A stretch of DNA of 5,166 nucleotides, taken from Pseudomonadota bacterium (GTDB lineage: Bacteria; Pseudomonadota; Gammaproteobacteria; Xanthomonadales; Xanthomonadaceae). The notes beneath the pieces are model-generated. The model saw nothing but the letters and a program-made list of their open reading frames with translations. It was not told where the DNA came from and did not search any database. A program made the translations under genes and the position numbers. The stretch's first letter is position 1. Each line of letters opens with the position of its first letter. Location of the stretch: positions 1-5,166 of the forward strand of contig JAEXRB010000161.1 of NCBI GenBank assembly GCA_023438325.1, in the 5' to 3' direction. Shown piece after piece: positions 1-5,166 of this stretch.

Positions 1-516
1 GCGCACATCCACACCAAGGCGATTTGCCGTGGCGCGCACGTGGGCGTGCGTGACGGCCACGGCCAGTGCATCGGCGGCATCGGCCTGGATTTTCCCGTTG
101 AGGTTCAACATCAGGCCAATCATGTGCTGGATCTGCTCCTTCTGCGCCCCGCCGGTGCCAACCACCGCAAGCTTGATTTCCTTGGCGGCGTATTCGTCGA
201 TCGGCAGGTCGCGCATCACCACCGCGCACATCGCCGCGCCACGCGCCTGCCCGAGTTTGAGCGCCGAATCGGGATTGCGCGCCATGAACACGCGCTCGAT
301 CGCCACTTCCCGTGGCGAATAGGCGTCGATCAACTCGCCCAGGCCATCCAGCAGCAAGCGCAATCGCTGCGGGAAGTTTTCCGCCGCGAGCAGGTTGAGC
401 GCGGCGTGATGCACATGCGTGATGCGTCCCGCCGCATCGACATCGATGATGCCAACGCCGGTGCGCTGCGAACCCGGGTCGATGCCGAGTATGCGGCTGG
501 GTACGACAGCAGGCAT
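1..516 (-). CDS. ruvC: RuvC, Holliday junction resolvase (3' end cut by window edge)
   Basis: RuvC is the endonuclease that cuts four-way Holliday junctions symmetrically during recombinational repair, working with the RuvAB branch-migration motor. The minus strand gives 172 codons from ATG at 516 with no stop before base 1. The E. coli protein has 173 residues, so probably only a few to some fifteen C-terminal residues are missing. Near the N-terminus is LGIDPG with catalytic Asp13; then AIERVF with Glu74, the FMARNPDSALKLGQARG block (77-93), and DAADAL with Asp146 and Asp149. These match the four metal-binding acids of the family. The phenylalanine after the catalytic Glu (Phe77), used in junction handling, is also kept. 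The start lies 9 bases after the yebC stop. I see no strong ribosome binding site, so translational coupling to yebC is likely. ruvA and ruvB would be expected just beyond the left edge. Confidence 0.96.
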   Translation of the reverse strand, partial: MPAVVPSRILGIDPGSQRTGVGIIDVDAAGRITHVHHAALNLLAAENFPQRLRLLLDGLGELIDAYSPREVAIERVFMARNPDSALKLGQARGAAMCAVVMRDLPIDEYAAKEIKLAVVGTGGAQKEQIQHMIGLMLNLNGKIQADAADALAVAVTHAHVRATANRLGVDVR

Positions 517-525
517 CAGCAGCGA

Positions 526-1269
526 TCAGCCATCAAACGCTTCAGCCGGCAGGTCGGCGTTGGAATAGACGTTCTGCACGTCGTCCAGATCCTCCAGCCA
601 GTCGAGCAATTTGGCGACCGAAACCGCGGTTTCGCCCGTGACAGCCACATCGGTATCGGCGCGCAGCGTGACTTCACTCTCGTCCGGTTTCAGCCCGGCT
701 GCATCGAACCCGGCCAGCACGGCCTCGAAGTTCTCCGGCGCCGCAATCACCTCGATGGAGCCATCGTCCTGGTGCACGACCACATCATCGGCACCCGCTT
801 CGATGGCCACTTCGGTAATCCTGTCCTCATCGGACCCCGGCGCGAACGACGCGATCCCGAGGCGCTTGAACATGAAGCTGACCGAGCCATCGGTGCCAAG
901 GTTGCCGCCGAACTTGTTGAAGGCGTGGCGCACGTCGGAAACGGCGCGCTGGCGATTGTCGGTCATCGTGTCAACGATCACCGCAACGCCTCCGGGCGCA
1001 TAGCCTTCGTAGCGGATTTCTTCGTAGTTGACGCCTTCCAGCTCGCCGGTGGCCTTCTTGATGGCGCGCTCGATGTTGTCCTTGTTCATGTTCGCGGCCA
1101 AGCCCTTGTCGATGGCCAGCCGCAAACGCGGATTGGATGCCACATCACCGCCGCCAGCGCGGGCGGCGACGGTGATCTCACGAATGATCTTGGTGAACAC
1201 CTTGCCGCGCTTGGCGTCTTGCGCATTCTTGCGGTGCTGGATGTTCGCCCACTTGCTATGTCCTGCCAT
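526..1269 (-). CDS. yebC: YebC/PmpR/TACO1-family protein
   Basis: This is a full-length YebC-family protein of 247 residues, against about 246 in E. coli. It opens with the family signature MAGHSKWANIQHRKN, followed by DAKRGKVFTKIIREI, NPRLRLAI, NMNKDNIERAIKKATGE (about 62-78), YEGYAPGGVAV (about 88-98) and FNKFGGNLGTDGSVSFMF (about 116-133). The C-terminal part contains EAGADDV and ends in an acidic stretch with DDVQNVYSNAD. The family was long annotated as a DNA-binding regulator (PmpR). Later work on mitochondrial TACO1 and bacterial YebC points to a role at the ribosome, helping translation through proline-rich stretches. The sequence alone cannot choose between these roles. It lies 9 bases upstream of ruvC, the common arrangement in proteobacteria. 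The ribosome binding site is poor: an AGGGA lies about 16 bases before ATG. The start is nevertheless secure because the conserved N-terminus begins there. Confidence 0.97.
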   Translation of the reverse strand: MAGHSKWANIQHRKNAQDAKRGKVFTKIIREITVAARAGGGDVASNPRLRLAIDKGLAANMNKDNIERAIKKATGELEGVNYEEIRYEGYAPGGVAVIVDTMTDNRQRAVSDVRHAFNKFGGNLGTDGSVSFMFKRLGIASFAPGSDEDRITEVAIEAGADDVVVHQDDGSIEVIAAPENFEAVLAGFDAAGLKPDESEVTLRADTDVAVTGETAVSVAKLLDWLEDLDDVQNVYSNADLPAEAFDG

Positions 1270-1304
1270 GTGCTGCGTCTTGCGTTCCCTAAAACCGGAG
1301 CGGG

Positions 1305-1310
1305 ATTCTA
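1305..1310 (-). promoter_or_regulatory. Candidate -10 box of the yebC-ruvC promoter
   Basis: On the minus strand TAGAAT (five of six matches to TATAAT) lies in the 48-base gap between the DUF4920 gene and yebC, about 35 bases before the yebC start. This would give a leader of roughly 30 bases. I see no good -35 box 16-18 bases upstream; that position falls in the last codons of the DUF4920 gene. The call rests on the -10 match and position only. If real, it lets yebC-ruvC be transcribed independently of the upstream genes. Confidence 0.4.
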
Positions 1311-1317
1311 CAACCGC

Positions 1318-1752
1318 TCATTCGACCATCACGATGCCCAAGGCATCGATCTGGAATTCCTGCATCGGGTTCGGATCGGTTTCACCCGGATGCTCCTCGG
1401 CGTACTTTGCCGCAGCCTCGGAGCGATCCTTGGACACCAGCACGCCATAGACCTTTGCCTCACCGCGAAGATCGCGCGGCACCATGAAGCCATGCTCGCG
1501 CGGCATCACACGGGCCGACTGCCCGTCCAGCTCCAGCTTCGCCCAACACCCACGCTTCTCGCACACCTCCACGATGCGCCCCTGATACACGCGCGGTGCG
1601 GTATTGGTCGGATCAAATGCCGCCAGCGCCGCATCCAATGCCAGCGCCTCGCCAGCAGGTACCTGCTCGCCCCAGGCTTCCGGGGCATCGCCCACATCCG
1701 CATGAGCCAGCGGAAAAGCCATCAGCAGCAGCGACAGACAAAAAGCACGCAT
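1318..1752 (-). CDS. Exported DUF4920-domain protein
   Basis: This is a 144-residue protein of unknown function with a typical signal peptide. The N-terminus is MRAFCLSLLL, then a hydrophobic stretch to LAHA, with likely cleavage after Ala18, so the mature protein should be periplasmic. The open frame extends 20 codons further upstream, but ATG at 1752 is preferred because GGAG lies 6 bases before it and the signal sequence begins there. The mature part carries the DUF4920 hallmark: GRIVEVCEKRGCWAKLEL (58-75), with Cys64 and Cys69 in a CX4C arrangement followed by Trp70, then REHGFMVPRD (85-94) and KVYGVLVSKD (100-109). The two cysteines could form a disulfide or bind a metal, but this is inference. 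It is 60 bases downstream of the hydrolase gene and 48 bases upstream of yebC. No function can be given from the sequence. Confidence 0.87.
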   Translation of the reverse strand: MRAFCLSLLLMAFPLAHADVGDAPEAWGEQVPAGEALALDAALAAFDPTNTAPRVYQGRIVEVCEKRGCWAKLELDGQSARVMPREHGFMVPRDLRGEAKVYGVLVSKDRSEAAAKYAEEHPGETDPNPMQEFQIDALGIVMVE

Positions 1753-1783
1753 GCGGAACTCCGGAAAACCTGAAAGGAGCGAT

Positions 1784-1808
1784 AGCCTAGCGCGACCTAC
1801 CTCGCGAC
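1784..1808 (-). promoter_or_regulatory. Possible promoter and repeat before the DUF4920 gene
   Basis: The 60-base spacer between the hydrolase stop and the DUF4920 start holds a weak -10-like TAGGCT (minus strand, 1789 down to 1784). GTGAGT lies 17 bases upstream (1812-1807) as a weak -35, with three of six matches each. Between them are two copies of CGCGAC on the plus strand (1791-1796 and 1803-1808), starting 12 bases apart; the surrounding 12-base units match at 8 of 12 positions. This could be a promoter with an operator, or chance in GC-rich DNA. Confidence 0.22.
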
Positions 1809-1812
1809 TCAC

Positions 1813-2460
1813 TCACGCCGACGCTGCGAACTGCCCGTGATGCAGGAAATGCACGGCCTGACGCGCCGCCATGCGCGACACCAGCAGGCCCGTATGACTG
1901 GCCGGTACCACGGCGTGATCGATCAGTCCCGGCCATTGTGTCTCCTCAAGCCCGACGGTGCCGTCGTTGCTGCCGGAAAAAACACCGAGAACGCGTCCCA
2001 CGCCACGCGCCGATGAACCGGCAATCGCACCCACCTGTGCCCGTCCGGGCCACGGCAGCGTGCAACCCTGGGTGAGCAGATCGCCGCTGCGCCCGAGTGC
2101 CAGGCCGAAGCGTCGCTCGCGCAGCCATGCCGCCACACGGCTGCCACACAACGGCGAGCCAAGACAGACCACCCGCTGCACCGATACGCCAGGGTCGCGT
2201 CGCAGCGCCTCCAGCGTCATCAAACCGCCCAAGCTGTGCGCCACGACTGCATCGACCTGCGCCATTGCCGGGAGCAGCTGCGCCAGTGTCGCTTCCGGGC
2301 TGCCGAACACGCCGGGATAGGCCAGCGTCCGCACGGAAAAGCCTTCGGCAGAAAGCCGACTGGCCAACACGCGCAGCGTCCATGGGCGCATCCAGATGCC
2401 GGGCAGCAGCAATACCCGCCGTAGTGGCAACTCGCCGGCACAAGGCGGTTTTGGGCTCAT
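1813..2460 (-). CDS. Alpha/beta-fold serine hydrolase, substrate unknown
   Basis: This is a compact cytoplasmic alpha/beta hydrolase of 215 residues with no signal peptide. The first core strand and oxyanion region read RRVLLLPGIWM (14-24), with LPG in place of the more usual HG. The nucleophile elbow is VVAHSLGG with Ser76. A plausible acid is Asp166 in FSGSNDGTVGLEE and the general base is His189 in ASHTGLL, giving a complete Ser-Asp-His triad in the right order. LCGSRVAAWL (104-113) leads into the region between the nucleophile and the acid. The best general label is AB hydrolase or lipase-like esterase; the substrate cannot be read from the sequence. A longer in-frame start at 2520 exists, but it would overlap the amidotransferase gene and add a basic, unhydrolase-like N-terminus. 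I therefore place the start at 2460, 10 bases after the amidotransferase stop, which suggests coupled translation. Confidence 0.85.
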   Translation of the reverse strand: MSPKPPCAGELPLRRVLLLPGIWMRPWTLRVLASRLSAEGFSVRTLAYPGVFGSPEATLAQLLPAMAQVDAVVAHSLGGLMTLEALRRDPGVSVQRVVCLGSPLCGSRVAAWLRERRFGLALGRSGDLLTQGCTLPWPGRAQVGAIAGSSARGVGRVLGVFSGSNDGTVGLEETQWPGLIDHAVVPASHTGLLVSRMAARQAVHFLHHGQFAASA

Positions 2461-2472
2461 CCTCCTGGCCTC
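2461..2472 (-). promoter_or_regulatory. Ribosome binding region of the hydrolase gene, unusual spacing
   Basis: A perfect AGGAGG (minus strand, 2466-2461) directly abuts the ATG at 2460, which is too close for normal use as a Shine-Dalgarno site. A second core, GAGG (2472-2469), overlaps the amidotransferase stop codon and has an ordinary 8-base spacer to the same ATG. The latter may be the working site. The arrangement favours translation by ribosomes ending the upstream gene. Confidence 0.45.
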
Positions 2473-3265
2473 AGCTCGGCACCGATAACGCACGCTCGCG
2501 CGCCGCATCCAGAAACGCACGCATCAACGGATCGGCCGGCAGCAGCTTCGCATCGCGGCCATCCTGGAACTCCGGATGCCATTGCACGCCGAGCACGAAG
2601 CCCGGCGCATCGCGCCAGAGCGCCTCGATCACGCCATCAGGCGCATGCGCCAATGCTTGCAGGCCATCTCCCAAACAGGCCACGCCCTGATGATGGATGG
2701 AATTGACGGTGCCATGCGTCGCGCCGCCGTACCACTGCGAAAGCACGCTGCCCGACGTCATCGTCAAACGGTGATGATGTTGATCGTAGGCAGGAAGATC
2801 GACATGCGAGTACGCCGTTGCACCCTGCGCGATCAAGTCCTGATGCAAGGTGCCACCGAAGGCGATGTTGATGAGTTGCATGCCACGACAGATGCCGAAC
2901 ACCGGCTTGCCGGCCTCCACGAAAGCGCGGATCAGATCCAGCTCGAAGTGATCGCGGATCATGTCGGTGGCGCCGACGATATGGCGATGCGGCTCGCCGT
3001 ACAGGCCCGGATCCAGATCGGCGCCGCCCTGGAGCACGAGACCATCGAGCATGGTGGCAAAGTCGTGGGTATGGATTTCTGCACGACGGATGTCGCCATC
3101 GCGCTCCACCGTGGGCAGCATCACGCAGGTCGCGCCGAGCGACATCACCCAATGCGCTACAGACTGCTCCAGATATTGCAGGGTCTTGCCGCGAAACCCC
3201 AACTCAGGCGGCACCTGACGCAGGATGCGAGGCGAGATGCCGATCAGGAGCGGTCGATTGGACAT
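2471..3265 (-). CDS. Class I glutamine amidotransferase, peptidase C26 (gamma-glutamyl-GABA hydrolase-like)
   Basis: This 264-residue cytoplasmic protein is a class I amidotransferase-fold hydrolase of the PuuD type (E. coli PuuD is 254 residues). It should cut gamma-glutamyl amide bonds; in PuuD the substrate is gamma-glutamyl-GABA in putrescine breakdown. The visible family motifs are ISPR near the N-terminus, LVLQGGADLDPGLYGE (76-91), RDHFELDLIRAF (104-115), the nucleophile elbow GICRGMQLINIAFGG with Cys126, VNSIHHQG (187-194), and GVQWHPEFQ with His230 and Glu232. The triad is complete. No other polyamine-pathway gene is visible, so the exact substrate is uncertain and I give no gene symbol. 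The start at 3265 fits the family N-terminus; the ribosome site is weak (AAGG 10 bases before ATG). The gene is followed after 10 bases by the hydrolase. Confidence 0.93.
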   Translation of the reverse strand: MSNRPLLIGISPRILRQVPPELGFRGKTLQYLEQSVAHWVMSLGATCVMLPTVERDGDIRRAEIHTHDFATMLDGLVLQGGADLDPGLYGEPHRHIVGATDMIRDHFELDLIRAFVEAGKPVFGICRGMQLINIAFGGTLHQDLIAQGATAYSHVDLPAYDQHHHRLTMTSGSVLSQWYGGATHGTVNSIHHQGVACLGDGLQALAHAPDGVIEALWRDAPGFVLGVQWHPEFQDGRDAKLLPADPLMRAFLDAARERALSVPS

Positions 3266-3294
3266 ATTGAAAAGGCCTTGCTCGAAAGGCGCGC

Positions 3295-3300
3295 AGTGTA
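3295..3300 (-). promoter_or_regulatory. Candidate -10 box for the amidotransferase gene
   Basis: Minus-strand TACACT (four of six matches to TATAAT) lies about 30 bases before the amidotransferase ATG and just downstream of the terminator of the preceding gene, where a new promoter is expected. No convincing -35 box lies 16-18 bases upstream, since that stretch is the terminator stem and its T-run. Position is the main support. Confidence 0.35.
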
Positions 3301-3314
3301 CGACCGTCGCCTGC

Positions 3315-3338
3315 GAAAACGGGGCCCGAAAGCCCCGT
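3315..3338 (-). terminator. Intrinsic terminator after the glycine-zipper gene
   Basis: On the minus strand a perfect 7-base-pair stem, ACGGGGC paired with GCCCCGT, encloses the 6-base loop TTTCGG. The stem occupies 3338-3332 and 3325-3319. It is followed by T residues (3319-3316, the first being part of the stem) and then CGC. It begins 26 bases past the stop codon of the glycine-zipper gene and lies before the amidotransferase, so it should end the former's transcript. The T-run is short, so read-through is possible. Confidence 0.72.
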
Positions 3339-3364
3339 CTTTGTCGTGACCGGAAAAACCGTAC

Positions 3365-3934
3365 TCAGGGCACCGGGCTCACATCCACCCGCACCTGCAA
3401 ACGCCGGCCCGGCGGATAATCGGTCACGGTCTGGTAGAGCCGGCCACGGTAGCGATACGTCACCTCGTAGCCGGTGACGCGCTCGTCCGCGTGGTAATCG
3501 GCCTGCTGAGCACAGCGGCGCTCGTACCGGACGTATTCGTGCCCGCCTTCATATTGGCCGCCATAACGCTGTGCATCGCGTACTGCCGAATAGCCCAGCA
3601 GGGCGCCAGCGACCGTTGCCGCATCACGTCCATGCCCATGACCGAACTGATTGCCGACCACGCCGCCGACGATGCCACCCAGCACCGCGGACGACCGTGG
3701 CCCGTGTTGCCGCACGTAACGCACCGGCTCGCGATAGGTGACTGGCTCGTCCCAGCATTGTTCGCGGTAAGCAGGTTGCTCGACCACATCGATGATCGGA
3801 TCTACCCGCACCACATCGGCCCAGTCGTAGGCCGGCTCGGCGTAACCGCGATAGTGCTGCGCCAAGGCCGAGCCACACACGCCCGCCAGCAGCATCACGC
3901 CCATTCCCGCACCCAGAATCCGAACACGACGCAT
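3365..3934 (-). CDS. Exported glycine-zipper (Rickettsia 17 kDa antigen-like) protein
   Basis: This is a 189-residue envelope protein. The start at 3934 is firm: GGGAGG lies 5 bases before ATG and a signal peptide follows (MRRVRILGAGMGVMLLAG to SALA, likely cleavage after Ala25). The longer open frame upstream would cross the divergent promoter region and is not used. No lipobox cysteine sits at the cleavage site, so it does not look like a lipoprotein, unlike the rickettsial 17 kDa antigen. Residues 82-118 form a glycine-zipper double hairpin (AVLGGIVGGVVGNQFG, then AATVAGALLGYSAV), expected to pack in or against a membrane. The C-terminal part has VTGYEVTYRYRGRLYQT and DYPPGRRLQVRVDVSP, the conserved tail of these proteins. 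Cys60 and Cys141 flank the zipper and may pair. Proteins of this type are tied to outer-membrane integrity, but no exact role can be given. A terminator follows. Confidence 0.88.
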   Translation of the reverse strand: MRRVRILGAGMGVMLLAGVCGSALAQHYRGYAEPAYDWADVVRVDPIIDVVEQPAYREQCWDEPVTYREPVRYVRQHGPRSSAVLGGIVGGVVGNQFGHGHGRDAATVAGALLGYSAVRDAQRYGGQYEGGHEYVRYERRCAQQADYHADERVTGYEVTYRYRGRLYQTVTDYPPGRRLQVRVDVSPVP

Positions 3935-4076
3935 GACAACCTCCCGAAGTGCAGCAAGCGCTGCCGGATCGCACGCTAGGAAAAAAGGACTTAATCGCCT
4001 GTGAACTCCGACGGATCTGCGCGCCATATTGCTACCATCCGGTGACACGCCTTCCACCGTCGAGATGGAGCAACCG
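3935..4076. promoter_or_regulatory. Divergent spacer between the glycine-zipper and S9 peptidase genes
   Basis: This 142-base spacer must carry the promoters for two diverging genes. It is more AT-rich in the middle, with an A6 run at 3981-3986. On the minus strand TTCACA (4005-4000) is a good -35-like hexamer (five of six), but no matching -10 lies 16-18 bases beyond it. A short inverted repeat, GCAGC and GCTGC around AAGC (3951-3964), would form a small hairpin in the leader of the glycine-zipper mRNA just upstream of its ribosome site. No known operator or riboswitch was recognised. Confidence 0.5.
4033..4038 (+). promoter_or_regulatory. Candidate -10 box of the S9 peptidase promoter
   Basis: TACCAT (four of six matches to TATAAT), inside ATATTGCTACCAT, lies 39 bases before the peptidase ATG and would give a leader of about 30 bases. 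The -35 position (near GACGGA) is a poor match. The call depends mainly on its place in the divergent spacer. Confidence 0.28.
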
Positions 4077-5166
4077 ATGAAAAACCTTTTCCTGACCTTG
4101 CTGATGTGCGCCGGCCTGGCATCCGCAGGTATGGCCGAGAGCCTGGCGGCAGAGAGAATTTCACCGGAAGTCTTTGCCGACGAAGGGCAGTTTTTCGACG
4201 TGAAACTCTCCCCGGATGGCAAGCACCTCGCGGCCACCGTGCCGCAGGGTGACCGTTCCGCCTTGATCATCCTGCAACGCTCGCCCCAGAAACTGACGGC
4301 AAGCTACCGCATGCCCAAAGACACGCACATCGCCGACTTCTGGTGGGCCAACGAAGAGCGCGTGCTGATCGCACTCGCGGAAAGCTTCGGCAGCCGTGAC
4401 TACCCCGTCGCCACCGGCGAACTGGCCGCGACCAACATCGATGGCAGCCGGCAGGAAATGCTGGTCGGCTGGCGTGTACAGGAAAAACAAACCGGCACCC
4501 GGATAAAAACGAAACAGGAAGGACTGGTTTACGCCTACCCGATCCACCTGTTGCCCAACGACAAGAAGCACATCTTGATTTCGACCTCCCCGTTCAGTGC
4601 CGAACCCTACACCCGTGCCGAACGGATGGATGTCTACACCGGCCGCCGCCGCACAGTCGCCACCGTACCGGTACCGCGCGCCGGCTTCATGGCCGATAAC
4701 GATGGCCAGATTCGCTTTGCCCTGGGTGCCACCAGCGACAATCAAAGCAAACTCTATTACCGCCGTGACGACAAAGCGGAATGGGAGCTGATCAACGACG
4801 AGGAAAAAACCAACCAGTTCCGCTCACCTCAGGGATTTTCTCCGGACAACCGCATCGCCTACCTGCGCACTAACCATCGCAGCGGGCCGGACAGCATCGT
4901 CGCCTGGGACGTGCGCACCCGCGAAGAACGCGAAGTGGCGCGTCACCAAATCATTGATCCGCAGACAATCCTGCACAACGACATGGGCGCGCCGATCGGC
5001 GCACGTTTCCGGCACGGCAAGGCCACCGATGTCTTTTTCGACCCATCCTCCGAAAGCGCCAAACTGCACAAGATGATCGCGGACGCCCTGCCCGGGCACG
5101 ACACCCGCGTGACCTCGGCCACGCATGACGGAAGCCTCCAACTGATTCTGGCCACCAGCGATACCG
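4077..5166 (+). CDS. Exported S9-family (prolyl oligopeptidase-like) peptidase, N-terminal part
   Basis: The frame is open from ATG at 4077 to the right edge (363 codons) with no stop, so the gene is cut. GGAG lies 6 bases before the ATG. An in-frame ATG 12 bases earlier (4065) lacks such a site. The N-terminus MKNLFLTLLMCAGLASA is a signal peptide; cleavage may follow Ala17 or a later alanine, so the protein should be periplasmic or outside the cell. The visible part looks like the seven-bladed beta-propeller that gates S9 peptidases: FFDVKLSPDGKHLAAT (39-54), DFWWANEERVLIAL (87-100), YPIHLLPNDKKHILIS (154-169), FSPDNRIAYLRT (254-265), and LPGHDTRVTSATHDGS (338-353). The Ser-Asp-His catalytic domain, usually about 250-300 residues at the C-terminus, would lie outside, so activity cannot be confirmed. 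A non-catalytic WD40-like propeller protein is the alternative. It is transcribed away from the glycine-zipper gene. Confidence 0.82.
   Translation, partial: MKNLFLTLLMCAGLASAGMAESLAAERISPEVFADEGQFFDVKLSPDGKHLAATVPQGDRSALIILQRSPQKLTASYRMPKDTHIADFWWANEERVLIALAESFGSRDYPVATGELAATNIDGSRQEMLVGWRVQEKQTGTRIKTKQEGLVYAYPIHLLPNDKKHILISTSPFSAEPYTRAERMDVYTGRRRTVATVPVPRAGFMADNDGQIRFALGATSDNQSKLYYRRDDKAEWELINDEEKTNQFRSPQGFSPDNRIAYLRTNHRSGPDSIVAWDVRTREEREVARHQIIDPQTILHNDMGAPIGARFRHGKATDVFFDPSSESAKLHKMIADALPGHDTRVTSATHDGSLQLILATSDT

Noticed and set aside
40..1773. A 577-codon open frame on the plus strand across ruvC, yebC and the DUF4920 gene.
   Set aside because: All three minus-strand genes share the same codon register and this frame is their exact complement. 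Stops there would need TTA, CTA or TCA codons on the coding strand, which are rare in GC-rich genes. Its product is rich in His, Arg and Gln and has no recognisable domain. The opposite strand encodes three clear families.
1753..1812. Twenty-codon N-terminal extension of the DUF4920 protein.
   Set aside because: It would bury the signal peptide behind a charged segment, and the GGAG site fits the ATG at 1752.
2576..3349. A 257-codon open frame on the plus strand opposite the amidotransferase.
   Set aside because: It is the antisense shadow of a gene with a complete catalytic triad and family motifs, and its own product resembles no family.
3951..3964. Small hairpin GCAGC/GCTGC in the leader of the glycine-zipper mRNA.
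   Set aside because: A 5-base-pair stem is too short to call a regulatory element in GC-rich DNA; it is only mentioned in the spacer entry.
3935..4270. In-frame 112-codon extension of the glycine-zipper protein.
   Set aside because: It would run across the divergent spacer and into the S9 gene, whereas the internal ATG at 3934 has an excellent ribosome site and a signal peptide.
4495..4530. Locally AT-richer, lysine-rich segment in the S9 gene as a possible sign of transfer.
   Set aside because: It is a short variable, charged loop and the rest of the gene has the same base composition style as its neighbours.
4662..4678. GTACCGGTAC palindrome.
   Set aside because: It lies inside codons for a Val-Pro-Val-Pro stretch of the S9 protein and is explained by codon choice.
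4161..4745. A 194-codon minus-strand open frame inside the S9 peptidase gene.
   Set aside because: It is antisense to a frame with a signal peptide and propeller-like motifs, and no ribosome site or domain supports it.

Overview
The window is GC-rich chromosomal DNA from a proteobacterium. It most resembles Lysobacterales (Xanthomonadales: Lysobacter, Luteimonas or Rhodanobacter-like). The hints are the yebC-ruvC order, the DUF4920 and glycine-zipper proteins, and an exported S9-family peptidase. This placement is inferred from remembered family resemblance, not from a database search. No mobile element, CRISPR array, tRNA or rRNA was seen, and no gene-free stretch exceeds 150 bases.

Bases 1-3265 hold five genes, all on the minus strand, read from right to left: a class I glutamine amidotransferase (peptidase C26 type), an alpha/beta hydrolase 10 bases behind it, a small exported DUF4920 protein, yebC, and ruvC. 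RuvC runs off the left edge with all four catalytic acids present and only its last few residues missing. The spacers are 10, 60, 48 and 9 bases. The genes could be partly co-transcribed, but promoter-like sequences before the amidotransferase, the DUF4920 gene and yebC suggest several transcription starts. YebC (translation or regulation) and RuvC (Holliday junction resolution) form the usual pair ahead of ruvAB, which should lie just beyond base 1.

A hairpin terminator at about 3315-3338 separates this block from a minus-strand glycine-zipper envelope protein (3365-3934). A 142-base divergent spacer follows. It leads on the plus strand to an exported S9-type peptidase (4077 to the right edge), of which only the signal peptide and much of the beta-propeller are present; its catalytic domain lies outside.

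Overall this is an ordinary housekeeping and envelope region. I do not see a new biological system. The points most worth a second look are the unassigned amidotransferase/hydrolase pair, the conserved CX4C motif of the DUF4920 protein beside yebC-ruvC, and a few small regulatory-looking sequences. ruvC and the S9 peptidase are cut by the window edges. Several start codons here were moved downstream from the longest open frame on the basis of signal peptides and ribosome binding sites.
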